Positions 9,865 through 18,547 of a DNA stretch of 64,000 nt are shown piece after piece (within the stretch, counting starts at the first letter, position 1; every line of letters starts with the position of its first letter). This DNA comes from Palaeococcus pacificus DY20341 (GTDB lineage: Archaea; Methanobacteriota_B; Thermococci; Thermococcales; Thermococcaceae), in assembly GCF_000725425.1 (NCBI RefSeq), contig NZ_CP006019.1:62001-126000 (forward strand). Reading direction: 5' to 3'. A program made the position numbers and the translations under genes. The notes under the pieces are model-generated. The model was not told where the DNA came from. It worked only from the letters and a program-made list of their open reading frames with translations, and searched no databases.

Positions 9865-10568
9865 GACAGCCACTTCCTGATGAGGTTTGAGAGAAGGTTC
9901 ACCCCCAAGACTATGCCCATGAGGATTATTCCGAGGGCTATGGCTATGCTCATCTCAGCCCTCACTGTGTACATCTGGATTGCGGTCGTAAGGACGCGCG
10001 TGTTGTAGTAGCCTCCCCTTACGTAGATGTTTCCCCCTATCATCAGTGCTATTCCGAGTTCAGCAATAGCCCTGTTGAACCCGGCTATCACCGCGAGTAT
10101 TATTCCTCCGGCACTCTCAAAGACCACTTGGAGGGACGCTCTTATCTCGTCCGCGCCGAGGGTCAGAGCGAGCTCCCTTATTTCCTCCTCAATGGTCTCC
10201 AGTGAGTTCACGACTATGCTTATGATTATGGGGGTTATGAGTAAAGCCTGCCCGAAGCTTATTCCCATCTCGGTGTAGAGGAGCCCTAGTCCCCCGAGAG
10301 GCCCCTTTGGCACAAGGAAAAGATAGAGTATCAAGCCCCAGATAACAGTAGGTACCCCCATAAGTCCGTTAACAAAGGTCTTAACAAGCCACTTTCCGCG
10401 GAAGTTTTTAAGGCCTATCAGCATGGAGAGGGGAAGTGACCATGCAACGGCCATTATTGTGGCTATCCCCGAGACCTTTATTGACCTAAGGGCTATCTCT
10501 ACCACGTAAGGCTCGGTTATAAGCCCGAGGGCCTCTGAAAATCCCTGAAGTATGTAGTCCCATGCCAT
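9861..10568 (-). CDS. tupB: ABC transporter permease, tungstate uptake (TupB-like)
   Basis: The 235-residue membrane protein has five to six helices and the binding-protein-dependent permease loop ELALTLGADEIRASLQVVF near residues 138-156, where the ATPase docks. AVIAGFNRAIAELGIALMIGGNI follows, a stretch typical of TupB/ModB permeases. The start at 10568 is preferred because GGGAGG lies about six bases upstream. It sits between the ATPase and the binding-protein gene in one operon transcribed leftwards. Confidence 0.85.
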   Translation of the reverse strand: MAWDYILQGFSEALGLITEPYVVEIALRSIKVSGIATIMAVAWSLPLSMLIGLKNFRGKWLVKTFVNGLMGVPTVIWGLILYLFLVPKGPLGGLGLLYTEMGISFGQALLITPIIISIVVNSLETIEEEIRELALTLGADEIRASLQVVFESAGGIILAVIAGFNRAIAELGIALMIGGNIYVRGGYYNTRVLTTAIQMYTVRAEMSIAIALGIILMGIVLGVNLLSNLIRKWLS

Positions 10569-10606
10569 TCCGCGTCCTCCCAATAAATATGGGGGAAATA
10601 AAAATA

Positions 10607-11635
10607 TTAACCCTCCACCACTGTAGCCGGGAACTCAAAGAAGTCGTATGCGGCGTTGTGGCGGAACTTTGATGGGCACTCCGTGTAGCTGTCCCCGTCC
10701 TTCATGAAGCCGTATTTGAGCATCCACTTAAAGACGTTTCCCTCCTTCTTCTCCAGCACGGGAATCGCGGGGTAAAAGAGGGCCCTTCCAAACTCCTTCT
10801 TTCCGTATTCAGCTATTGCTTTCTGTCCCTCTTCGGAGGTGAGCCACTTGGCCAGGAGCATTGCACCATCAAAGTCCTTGCTTTCAATCTTCTCGGGGTT
10901 TATTATGATTATGGCGTACACGTTTATGAGCTGCTCCCCTTTGTCAACGAGCACGTCCAGATCTATTTTGCCCTCTTTCTGATATTTGAGGTATGTTCCA
11001 ATGTCCGAGAGGGTGTAGGCCTTTCTCTCGCTGGTGTAGAGGAGGGTGTTCCCCATTCCTGACCCTGTTGTTCCGAACCACTTCTCGTTCTTGAGCTCCT
11101 CAAAGTCAAAGCCTGCTGCTTTCCACAGGGCTATCTCCTTTGTATTGGTACCCGAACCGTCGTCCCTTGAGACCCACACGGGCTGGTCTGGGTGGGCTTT
11201 TCCATACTCCGCTATCTTCTTAAGGGCCTCGGTAACGCTCAATCCCCTGATTCCTGCCGGGTCGTCCTTTGGCCCGACGATTACGAAGAAGTTGTACGCG
11301 AAGACCTTTCTGTTGACCCCGTAACCTTCTTCCATAAACGCCTGCTCCTTGGAAAGCGCGTGGACTAAAATCGCATCACTTGCCCCGTTCTTTGCATCCA
11401 TTATTGCTCCACCTGTCCCTTTAGGTATGAAACGCAGCTCGATGTTGTATTTTTCCTTAAACGCCGGTGCAACAATATTCTCTAGGATTCCAGTGTCGTA
11501 CAAGCTTGTTGTCGTCGAAATTGTTAAGACTTTTGGCTTCTCGGAAGTGTCTGTCTCCTGAGGAGAGCTCCCAATGCACCCGAACGTCACGCCAATAATC
11601 AAAAGGACAGCAAAAACTGCAACCTTCTTATTCAT
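10607..11635 (-). CDS. tupA: tungstate-binding lipoprotein (TupA-like)
   Basis: The 342-residue solute-binding protein has a lipoprotein signal (LLIIGVTFGC, cysteine near residue 20). Its binding domain opens with TTTSLYDTGILENIVAPAF, the anion-binding start seen in TupA. SRDDGSGTNTKE near residues 160-171 and FGTTGSGMGNTL near 187-198 line the same pocket. Genes are ordered tupA-tupB-tupC from the promoter. The start is set at 11635 (GAGGTGA upstream) rather than the upstream ATG at 11689. Affinity for tungstate over molybdate is known for the family, not shown here. Confidence 0.87.
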   Translation of the reverse strand: MNKKVAVFAVLLIIGVTFGCIGSSPQETDTSEKPKVLTISTTTSLYDTGILENIVAPAFKEKYNIELRFIPKGTGGAIMDAKNGASDAILVHALSKEQAFMEEGYGVNRKVFAYNFFVIVGPKDDPAGIRGLSVTEALKKIAEYGKAHPDQPVWVSRDDGSGTNTKEIALWKAAGFDFEELKNEKWFGTTGSGMGNTLLYTSERKAYTLSDIGTYLKYQKEGKIDLDVLVDKGEQLINVYAIIIINPEKIESKDFDGAMLLAKWLTSEEGQKAIAEYGKKEFGRALFYPAIPVLEKKEGNVFKWMLKYGFMKDGDSYTECPSKFRHNAAYDFFEFPATVVEG

Positions 11636-11668
11636 AACGTGCTCACCTCTCACTAGGTGGGAAAAAAG

Positions 11669-11692
11669 ATTTATAAACATTTTGTACAAATG
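11669..11692 (-). promoter_or_regulatory. tupABC promoter: TATA box and TTGTACAA dyad
   Basis: Read on the minus strand, a TATA box TTTATAAAT (11669-11677) lies about 35-40 bp before tupA. Directly upstream is a 15-bp near-palindrome, CATTTTGTACAAATG on the plus strand, at 11678-11692, centred on TTGTACAA. A dyad touching the TATA/BRE region is where archaeal regulators commonly act. No regulator is identified. Confidence 0.45.
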
Positions 11693-11714
11693 TAAACGCT
11701 TTTATTTAACAACA

Positions 11715-12788
11715 TCATCCCAGAATCGCCACCACTCCCTTCCACTTTCCTCCAAAGCACTCGCTCGCTATGACCTTCTTACCCGTAAGCTCCTCCAAAA
11801 GCTTTACTCCTCCGTGGCACTTCTTAAATCCTGTTGCAATACCCACAATGAACTCCTCTACCTCTCTAAAACCGACTTTCTTAACTTTACTCGGCTCCAA
11901 TTCATTCTTAAACTTCCAAATGATTCTTCTTGGGTCGAGTAAAAGCTCCCTCTCTACTTCATCCAATATATCCTCGAAGTCGTATATGATATCGTCTTTT
12001 TTCCTCTCATCGCCCCCAAATAGGTTGAATCTTCCCGTTTGCCATTCTCTTAAGAAGTAGCGTGCTGTTTCCTCTAAATCTACTTCCCCACCTGTTCTTA
12101 TTATGCCCTTTCTCCGCCCTATGCCTTCTAAAATCTCTTCTTCGCTCTTAAACTCCTTTATTCCATATCTCTCAGTTAGAGCTTCTTTTCTCGTCTCTAA
12201 AATTCTTCTAATGAGTTTTAATGCGGGCTTCACGGGGTTTTCTATCTTATCCGCTGGAAATCCCCCTCTAATAACGAGTTCGTCAAAGTCATCTATGGGC
12301 ACGACACCGGGTGAATCTATTAACCAAATCTTTTTTGAGAGCTTTATGAGCTGCTTGCCCTTGGTGTAGCCGGGGATCGGTGCTGTCCCTACAGCTCTCT
12401 TCCCTTTTAGGACGTTTATTATTGTGCTTTTCCCGACGTTTGGGTAGCCCACCAATGCAACTTTCACTCTCTCCTCTTCTCCTTTTGGAAGTTTTTTAGC
12501 TAGTTTTTTAAGTTCTCTCCGCAGTATTCCTGTTCCGAGATGTTCTCTTGCACTTATGAAAACTATTGAGACATCTTTATGCTTTCTCTTGTACTCTTCC
12601 GCCCACGCCTTGGGCACTAAATCTGCTTTATTCATAACTATTAAGAGTTCTTTCCCGCTCTCTTTAACTAAGCGTTCCACTTTTTCGTTTCTCGTTCCAA
12701 TAGGATCTCTCGCGTCAACAACTTCAATAACAATGTCAGCTTCATTTATTACTTCCTTTACTACTCCCCACGCTTTCTTCTGCTTCAT
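11715..12788 (-). CDS. circularly permuted GTPase (YlqF/YawG family)
   Basis: The 357-residue protein shows G motifs in permuted order: NKAD (G4) near residue 54, then the P-loop GYPNVGKST (G1) and DSPGVVP (G3). This order defines the YlqF/YawG/Nog2-type GTPases, which act in large ribosomal subunit assembly. The archaeal branch is presumed to do likewise. The ATG at 12788 is preferred (AGTGA five bases upstream). Its 5' end overlaps the upstream small gene by 47 bp in a different frame. Confidence 0.85.
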   Translation of the reverse strand: MKQKKAWGVVKEVINEADIVIEVVDARDPIGTRNEKVERLVKESGKELLIVMNKADLVPKAWAEEYKRKHKDVSIVFISAREHLGTGILRRELKKLAKKLPKGEEERVKVALVGYPNVGKSTIINVLKGKRAVGTAPIPGYTKGKQLIKLSKKIWLIDSPGVVPIDDFDELVIRGGFPADKIENPVKPALKLIRRILETRKEALTERYGIKEFKSEEEILEGIGRRKGIIRTGGEVDLEETARYFLREWQTGRFNLFGGDERKKDDIIYDFEDILDEVERELLLDPRRIIWKFKNELEPSKVKKVGFREVEEFIVGIATGFKKCHGGVKLLEELTGKKVIASECFGGKWKGVVAILG

Positions 12789-13083
12789 CCCCATCACTCT
12801 CTCGCGTTATCTCAAATATCACAGTCCCACCTTCTGTGTATGGCGGCCCAGGATCGAGACATTGAACATAAGCTTTCTCTCCCGTTCCAAGCCCTATTTC
12901 GGGGGGATTAATACCTTTACGCAGTGCCACTATATATGGTAGCAGTGATGCAAAAGCATGAGTGCATACTGCATCGGTCTCTTTTAAAATGATTGTTGGA
13001 CCTTTTATAACTATTTTATGCCCTACTTTAAAAACTGGGCATTTTCCTCTAATCTCTACTACCCTAATTATTAATTTTTCCAC
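12742..13083 (-). CDS. TIGR04076-like small protein
   Basis: The 113-residue protein contains KCPVFKVGHKIVI and a central HAFASLLPYIVALRKG, the pattern of TIGR04076 (family of unknown function; IRGKCPxxxxGD-type N-terminus). A GTG start at 13083 is chosen because GGTGA lies five bases before it; the upstream GTG at 13092 would overlap that site. The acidic, serine-rich C-terminus (DGDEAEESVGSS) lies in the region that overlaps the GTPase gene. The family call is from pattern memory and moderate. Confidence 0.6.
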   Translation of the reverse strand: MEKLIIRVVEIRGKCPVFKVGHKIVIKGPTIILKETDAVCTHAFASLLPYIVALRKGINPPEIGLGTGEKAYVQCLDPGPPYTEGGTVIFEITRESDGDEAEESVGSSKGSNK

Positions 13084-13169
13084 GATATTCACCGAAACTT
13101 AAATAAGGTTTGTAGGAGTATTAATAATTTAGGATTGGTACAAATATTTTTGATTTAGGGATAACTCTC

Positions 13170-14621
13170 ATGGTGGTGCGTAACGTGTCTGAGAATATAG
13201 AAGAAAAAATTAAAAGGTTGAGGGAGCTAGGTAAAGCTGCCGCGGAACCTGAATCTTCAGCTCCCCCCTTAAAACCTACTAGGATACCTAAAAGGCCCCC
13301 TAAAAAGCCTTCTAGGATTGGGAGCCTGAGAGAGAGGGAGAGAAGAAAGAGAATTTTGATAGGAGCCGCAGTGGTTACTATAATCTTGTTGATATCTATT
13401 GCCGCTGCTTATATGTATATGCAAGGGAAGGCAGCTAGGGAGTTAGAGGCTGCTAAAAATGCTAAGCTTAATGAGGTTAATGCCTACTTCAAAGGAAATT
13501 TGAGTGATGACCCTGTGAAAAACCAATTGATTGTTAAGATTAAGGCTGCCCAAAGTATAGACGAGCTGGCTCAAATCGATGTAAAAGCTGCATATGAAGC
13601 TAGAGTTGCAGAAATCAAAAGAGAACAAGAATTGGAAGCTCAAAGAAAAGCACAGGAGGAGATTAATAAAGCCAAGAGTGAGAAGCTTGCTGAAGTGGAA
13701 TTGGAATTTAGTCCCCTACTGAACCAGCCTTTACCAGAAGATTTGAAAAATGAAGTTATAACCACTTTAAACTCCTTAAAAGACAGTATAAATAAAGCTC
13801 AATCTAAAGAAGAGATAAGCGAAGTTGATCCTACTCCGTATCTTGTAGATCTTTGGAGGAAGTACTATTACTACATCATAGATTCTACTCCATCTCAAAA
13901 AGTTATCTTGAAAAGGAATGGAGAAAAGCGTATATACACAAAAGTCGAAGCAAAATATGAGATAAGCAAGATTACTGACTATAGTGAGCTTTTAAAGTAC
14001 ACAATTGAGAAAGCTGAGATGGTTAAAATTGCTCTGGTTCTTACGAGAGAAAGCGTTGTGGGCGGCTACCTCCAGCCGGGTGAGAAAATACAGGTGTTTG
14101 CAAAGAACACTAGTAATATATATATGAAAATCGTTGATGAGGGTTTTGTGGATCTTGTGCTCCTACCCACACAGGCCGGTACAATTTCTGTGAGCGAGGC
14201 TCAATCTGAGTCCAACGCCTATACGAGCCAGTCTACAACTAAGTACAGCCAGACCACCTCAGAGTCTACCACATACAAACCGGGAACATCAACTATATCA
14301 AATTCTCAATCGACAGAGGAGAATGAAGAGTATTCAAGTGGGCAGACATCTTCAGAATCCTCAAGTGCTTCATACAACTACAACGTAAATCTTGGGGAAA
14401 TTCTAAAAGCCATTGCAGCTAATAAGATAGTAGCACCTGATGAAGTTAAGGAATCCTTGGATATGTATGGATGGAAGATTATGGAGCTAGAACAAGCAAC
14501 GAAGATGTTGGCATTAGACCCAAGTACACCCGTGCTAGTGATAATAGAAGTTCCTTCAGAGTTTGTCTCAGATATACTTACCTACAAGGATAAGCTGTAC
14601 ATAGCAAAAGTGATTGGGTGA
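13170..14621 (+). CDS. DUF515-like membrane protein of a pilus/secretion locus
   Basis: The 483-residue protein has a basic N-terminus, one membrane helix at about residues 65-85 (ILIGAAVVTIILLISIAAAY), a coiled-coil stretch rich in Ala/Glu/Lys (about 90-200), and an extracytoplasmic domain. A Ser/Thr-rich low-complexity run lies near residues 345-400. DUF515 proteins are found beside archaeal type IV pilus-like ATPase and platform genes, as here. The start is ambiguous: ATG 13170 (leaderless) or GTG 13185, which has a GGTG element upstream. It likely forms part of the assembly machine's envelope scaffold (inference). Confidence 0.6.
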   Translation: MVVRNVSENIEEKIKRLRELGKAAAEPESSAPPLKPTRIPKRPPKKPSRIGSLRERERRKRILIGAAVVTIILLISIAAAYMYMQGKAARELEAAKNAKLNEVNAYFKGNLSDDPVKNQLIVKIKAAQSIDELAQIDVKAAYEARVAEIKREQELEAQRKAQEEINKAKSEKLAEVELEFSPLLNQPLPEDLKNEVITTLNSLKDSINKAQSKEEISEVDPTPYLVDLWRKYYYYIIDSTPSQKVILKRNGEKRIYTKVEAKYEISKITDYSELLKYTIEKAEMVKIALVLTRESVVGGYLQPGEKIQVFAKNTSNIYMKIVDEGFVDLVLLPTQAGTISVSEAQSESNAYTSQSTTKYSQTTSESTTYKPGTSTISNSQSTEENEEYSSGQTSSESSSASYNYNVNLGEILKAIAANKIVAPDEVKESLDMYGWKIMELEQATKMLALDPSTPVLVIIEVPSEFVSDILTYKDKLYIAKVIG

Positions 14622-14631
14622 GGTGAGAAAA

Positions 14632-15696
14632 ATGAAAAAACTTTCTTTCTTTTTTGTGTTTTTACTTCTCTCTCCATTTGTAGTTGCTGATGTATATCCT
14701 CTTCCTAATCCAGGGCAGTATAATAATATTGGTATTCAAGCTTATGTGCTGATGGATTTAAATGTAACTTTAATTAATAGAGGGCCTTTTGATAAGTTTG
14801 TTTTGGTCAATCCTGCTTATAATTACACTATAATGCGAGAAGAAGGAGACTCATTAGCAATAATTGGCTCTGTTGGGGATTCGATACTAATTGATTATAA
14901 CTTAAGTAAAAACATGCTTAATTATTATCTAGGATTTTGGATGGAACCGTACGAAACAGTTAAGGTGAATATTAAAGCTGTTGAAGCTTGGCCAGTTAAC
15001 TTAACTGTTGAAGACTATCAAAACTTTGCTGATATAGCTTATAGTAACCGTTCTGCTGGTTACTATAATAAAACTCCAGTATTTAGTGCTTTATTTCAAA
15101 GCCCCGAAGAGAGCATCTTCTATGAAACAATATATCCGCAGATAATCGTTTATCCACAAAAATACTACACGTTAGATAAAATCTTCAAAATTGATGCATA
15201 CATAAATGTAGTTAAGTTTGAGGGGAAAATCACGCTAGTTTTGAAAAATGTTCCCAATGAGGATGGCAGTATCTTTAGAACGTACTTTGCCGTTGGAATG
15301 CCTGTAATATTTGAGGGTGCAAAGACCTATGACTTTACTCCAGACTACACAATGATGTTTAAAGAGTATATAAACGATTTCCTACCGGAATACTTCAATA
15401 TGAAGCCGATTACTCAGAAAATGGATACAGAGCAGAAAAAACCCGCCCAAAAATTCAAAATGTATTCCTTAACTAACACTTTATTAGTTGGAAAAACGGT
15501 TAAGAATGAACCTCCACAAATTAAGCAAAGTTCTGTACCTTCTTTTGACTATCCCATATGGATCGTTTGGTTGGGAGGAGATAAAGTTGAAATAAGCTAT
15601 CGTGTTAAATGGAATAACCGCGGGAAGGTGAGTCCTGTTGGAGGACAAAAAGAAAAAGAAATCTGGTTTATCTTGGATAGAAGAGATATTAGGTAG
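14632..15696 (+). CDS. secreted protein of unknown function, pilus/secretion locus
   Basis: The 354-residue protein begins with a Sec signal peptide (KKLSFFFVFLLLSPFVVA, cleavage near residue 19). The rest is an aromatic-rich, mainly beta extracytoplasmic domain with many potential N-glycosylation sites. No catalytic motif is recognised and there is no C-terminal anchor. GAGGTGA at 14620-14626 fixes the start at 14632. Its 3' end overlaps the ATPase gene by 59 bp. Position between DUF515 and the ATPase suggests an accessory or surface component of the same machine. Confidence 0.6.
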   Translation: MKKLSFFFVFLLLSPFVVADVYPLPNPGQYNNIGIQAYVLMDLNVTLINRGPFDKFVLVNPAYNYTIMREEGDSLAIIGSVGDSILIDYNLSKNMLNYYLGFWMEPYETVKVNIKAVEAWPVNLTVEDYQNFADIAYSNRSAGYYNKTPVFSALFQSPEESIFYETIYPQIIVYPQKYYTLDKIFKIDAYINVVKFEGKITLVLKNVPNEDGSIFRTYFAVGMPVIFEGAKTYDFTPDYTMMFKEYINDFLPEYFNMKPITQKMDTEQKKPAQKFKMYSLTNTLLVGKTVKNEPPQIKQSSVPSFDYPIWIVWLGGDKVEISYRVKWNNRGKVSPVGGQKEKEIWFILDRRDIR

Positions 15697-17467
15697 TGAG
15701 AATACTCCCTTAGACACGCTAATTAAAAGAGAGGAACCTAAAGTTAGTAAAGAGGAGCTCCCACCTAAACCCTCCAGCTTATTTGATATATTAAGCAGTG
15801 AAAAACCCGGCAAAGAGGAAGTATTATTAACTAAAAAAGCAAAAACTGATGTTTCAAAAGCAGGTCCTCCCCTACCCTCTCCCACTAAAAGGGGAGGCTT
15901 AAGTTTACAAGAACTATTGGGAAAGCCAGAGACTGAATCTTTTCAACTACCTTCTGCTACTACCGGTGAAGTTAAAGTATTGGATGCGTATGGAAACGTT
16001 CGTATTATCAGAATTAAAGGAGAGCCTGTACCTATTTATGAAATTCGGATTCCAGAACTAAGCAGCGAGGAACAAAGGCTCCTTAAAATGGCAAGGGATA
16101 GGGCCATTGTTGAGATCCAACTTGACCCTGAAAGTATTCCAAATGTGGAGGAAAGAAGAAGGATTTTTCTAAAGGCTGTAAGGGCCATGGTAAAAGAAAT
16201 GGCTCCAACTTTCTCGGAGGGTAGAATAGAGGTTATTACCGAGCTTATTGTCCAAAACATGATTGGTTATGGGAGATTGGATCCACTAATTAGGGACGAC
16301 AACCTTGAGGAAGTTATGGTAATTGGTACTAACAAACCTGTCTACGTGTGGCATAGAAGATTTAACATGTGTAAGACGAACATTGTTTTCAAGGATGATA
16401 AGGAGATATTAAACATAATAGAGCGTATTGCAAGGGAAATTGGAAGGAGAATTGACCAACAGAGCCCGCTTTTAGATGCCCGTTTACCAGATGGCTCTCG
16501 TGTTAACGCGACTATTCCCCCAATAAGCTTAGAGGGTCCCACAATAACAATTAGAAAATTCAAAAAAGATCCTTTGACGGTAATAGACCTTATAAAATAC
16601 GGTACGCTGAACACGGATATAGCAGCTATGCTGTGGATAATGGTGGATGGGCTTGGAGTAAAGCCAGCAAACGTTTTGGTTTCTGGTGGAACTGGTTCGG
16701 GTAAAACTACACTCCTCAACTCCTTGGCAATGTTTATCCCACCAAGTGAAAGAGTTATAAGTATAGAGGATACGGCGGAGCTTCAACTTCCAATCGAGCA
16801 CTGGGTAAGGCTTGAGACAAGACCTCCAAACATTGAAGGAAAGGGAGAAGTCACAATGGATGATCTAGTTAAGAACACTTTGCGTATGCGTCCCGATAGA
16901 ATTATAGTGGGTGAGGTTAGAGGTCCCGAGGCAAGAACGATGTTTACAGCCATGAACACAGGGCATGACGGTTGTATGGGTACTATCCACGCAAACTCCG
17001 CAAGAGAGACCATCGTTAGGCTTGAAAGCCCACCGATGAACGTTCCTAGGATTATGATACCCGCGTTGGACATTATACTTATGCTAGTTAGATTCCACAG
17101 CAGAAAGAAGGGAACCATTAGAAGGATTACGGAGATTGCTGAAGTTTCTGGAATTGAGGGAGAAAGCGTCCAGTTAAACAAGCTCTACAAGTACGATCCT
17201 GCTAAAGATGAACTCGTTCCTACGGGCGTCCCAAGCAGGTTCATGAATATATTATCCCAGCACACAGGAATGACGCCACTTGAGCTTGAGATTGAAAAAG
17301 AGAAGAGAAAACTGGTTCTTGATTGGATGATTGAAAGAGGAATTAGGGACATAGAGGAAGTGGGCTATTACATAAAAGAGTTCTACATAAGTCCTGAAGA
17401 CCTAATAAAGAAGATAGAGAGAGATAGTACTGTAGAGCTCGCTCAAAGGGCCCAAAAGTTAAGTTAG
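15638..17467 (+). CDS. type II/IV secretion-system ATPase (TadA/GspE/VirB11 superfamily)
   Basis: The 609-residue ATPase would power assembly of a type IV pilus-like filament or secretion apparatus on the cytoplasmic face of the membrane. Walker A is GGTGSGKTT (near residues 349-357), the Asp box follows (SIEDTAELQLP), then Walker B RIIVGEVRGPEA, then the His box TGHDGCMGTIHANS. The N-terminal 130 residues are variable. It starts at a TTG with GGTGA six bases upstream, inside the preceding gene. It is followed by two TadB/TadC-like platform proteins, the standard archaeal order. Confidence 0.9.
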   Translation: MEDKKKKKSGLSWIEEILGSENTPLDTLIKREEPKVSKEELPPKPSSLFDILSSEKPGKEEVLLTKKAKTDVSKAGPPLPSPTKRGGLSLQELLGKPETESFQLPSATTGEVKVLDAYGNVRIIRIKGEPVPIYEIRIPELSSEEQRLLKMARDRAIVEIQLDPESIPNVEERRRIFLKAVRAMVKEMAPTFSEGRIEVITELIVQNMIGYGRLDPLIRDDNLEEVMVIGTNKPVYVWHRRFNMCKTNIVFKDDKEILNIIERIAREIGRRIDQQSPLLDARLPDGSRVNATIPPISLEGPTITIRKFKKDPLTVIDLIKYGTLNTDIAAMLWIMVDGLGVKPANVLVSGGTGSGKTTLLNSLAMFIPPSERVISIEDTAELQLPIEHWVRLETRPPNIEGKGEVTMDDLVKNTLRMRPDRIIVGEVRGPEARTMFTAMNTGHDGCMGTIHANSARETIVRLESPPMNVPRIMIPALDIILMLVRFHSRKKGTIRRITEIAEVSGIEGESVQLNKLYKYDPAKDELVPTGVPSRFMNILSQHTGMTPLELEIEKEKRKLVLDWMIERGIRDIEEVGYYIKEFYISPEDLIKKIERDSTVELAQRAQKLS

Positions 17468-17476
17468 GGTGATCAA

Positions 17477-18541
17477 ATGGGACTTGGCGATAAATTTATT
17501 CATTTTTTGGAGAAAATTGGAGAAAGGACTCTAGAAGTGAGTGAGACTAGGGTATTGCGGCGTATTCCAGAACGAGCCACTATACAAGAGAGGCTAAAGT
17601 TGCTTAAGCAAATGCAGAAGGAGGTAGAGAAGGAAAAAGAGAGCAAAGCTGAGAAGGAAATTGAAAAAATATTAGAGTGGAGAAAAACGGAAGTTCAAGA
17701 ACCATTTAGTGCAAGACTTGCGGAGGGGCTTTTAAAGTACTTTAGAGGCCCTGTTGAGTCTCTTACCCAGTATATTAAGGGTCTTGACTATGATTTATAC
17801 AGAGCTAATATTAGGACAACTCAGGAGAAATTTGTGGCCCAAATGATAGTTGTATCAATTGTAATGACTATTTTTGCATTTATTTTTGCCATATTAATGG
17901 AGATGCCGCTTGATATATCGATTTTAATTGGATTACTTGGTTTTATCTTTGGATTTCTGTACATGAGGAACTACCCAAAGCTTGTCTTTAGAGCTAGACT
18001 CTATGAAGTAGAAAAAGCTCTGCCTTATGTATTGAGGCACATGGCTTCTCTGCTGAGTGCTGGTGTTGGTATTGCTGAGGCTATGCTTTCCGTGTCGGTA
18101 GCAGATTATGGCCCAATTTCAGAGGAGTTTGAGCTTATTATAAGAGATATGCGCTCAGGTGCTTCTTTTGAGGATGCATTGACGAGATTTGAGCAAAAAA
18201 TGGCTTCAGAGAGTGTAAGTAGAGTTGTCAAACAAATCCTTAGGGCAATTAAATTTGGTGGAAACCTCTCGGACATCCTATACAAACTTGCTGAAGACTT
18301 TTCCTTTGAATATCGGATGAAGCTTCTTGATTATGTTCAAAAAATAAATGGATTTGCATTTATTTACATGTTCTTGAGTGTTGTTATGCCTACCCTTTTC
18401 ATCGTAGCAATAATGGCAGCTTCAGCGATGGCTAAAACACTAGTAATCCCAGTTCAAGGAATGGCAGTGCTCTTACTCTTTGGATTTCCCTCAATGTCTC
18501 TGCTCATGGTTATTATGATAAAGCGTAGGGAGCCAAGGTGA
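17477..18541 (+). CDS. type II secretion system F-like platform protein (TadB/C-type), first copy
   Basis: The 354-residue membrane protein begins with a charged cytoplasmic, helical region (to about 120). Two membrane helices follow near residues 120-160, then a T2SF domain with LPYVLRHMASLLSAGVGIAEAML near 183-205, then two more helices near the C-terminus. It would form the membrane platform that the ATPase drives. It is one of two adjacent platform genes, as in several archaeal pilus loci where they act as a heteromeric pair. Confidence 0.85.
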   Translation: MGLGDKFIHFLEKIGERTLEVSETRVLRRIPERATIQERLKLLKQMQKEVEKEKESKAEKEIEKILEWRKTEVQEPFSARLAEGLLKYFRGPVESLTQYIKGLDYDLYRANIRTTQEKFVAQMIVVSIVMTIFAFIFAILMEMPLDISILIGLLGFIFGFLYMRNYPKLVFRARLYEVEKALPYVLRHMASLLSAGVGIAEAMLSVSVADYGPISEEFELIIRDMRSGASFEDALTRFEQKMASESVSRVVKQILRAIKFGGNLSDILYKLAEDFSFEYRMKLLDYVQKINGFAFIYMFLSVVMPTLFIVAIMAASAMAKTLVIPVQGMAVLLLFGFPSMSLLMVIMIKRREPR

Positions 18542-18547
18542 TAGGTT

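Noticed and set aside
15484-15885. 133-residue minus-strand frame across the secreted protein/ATPase junction
   Set aside because: Low-complexity Ser/Leu text opposite two real genes; no start signal.
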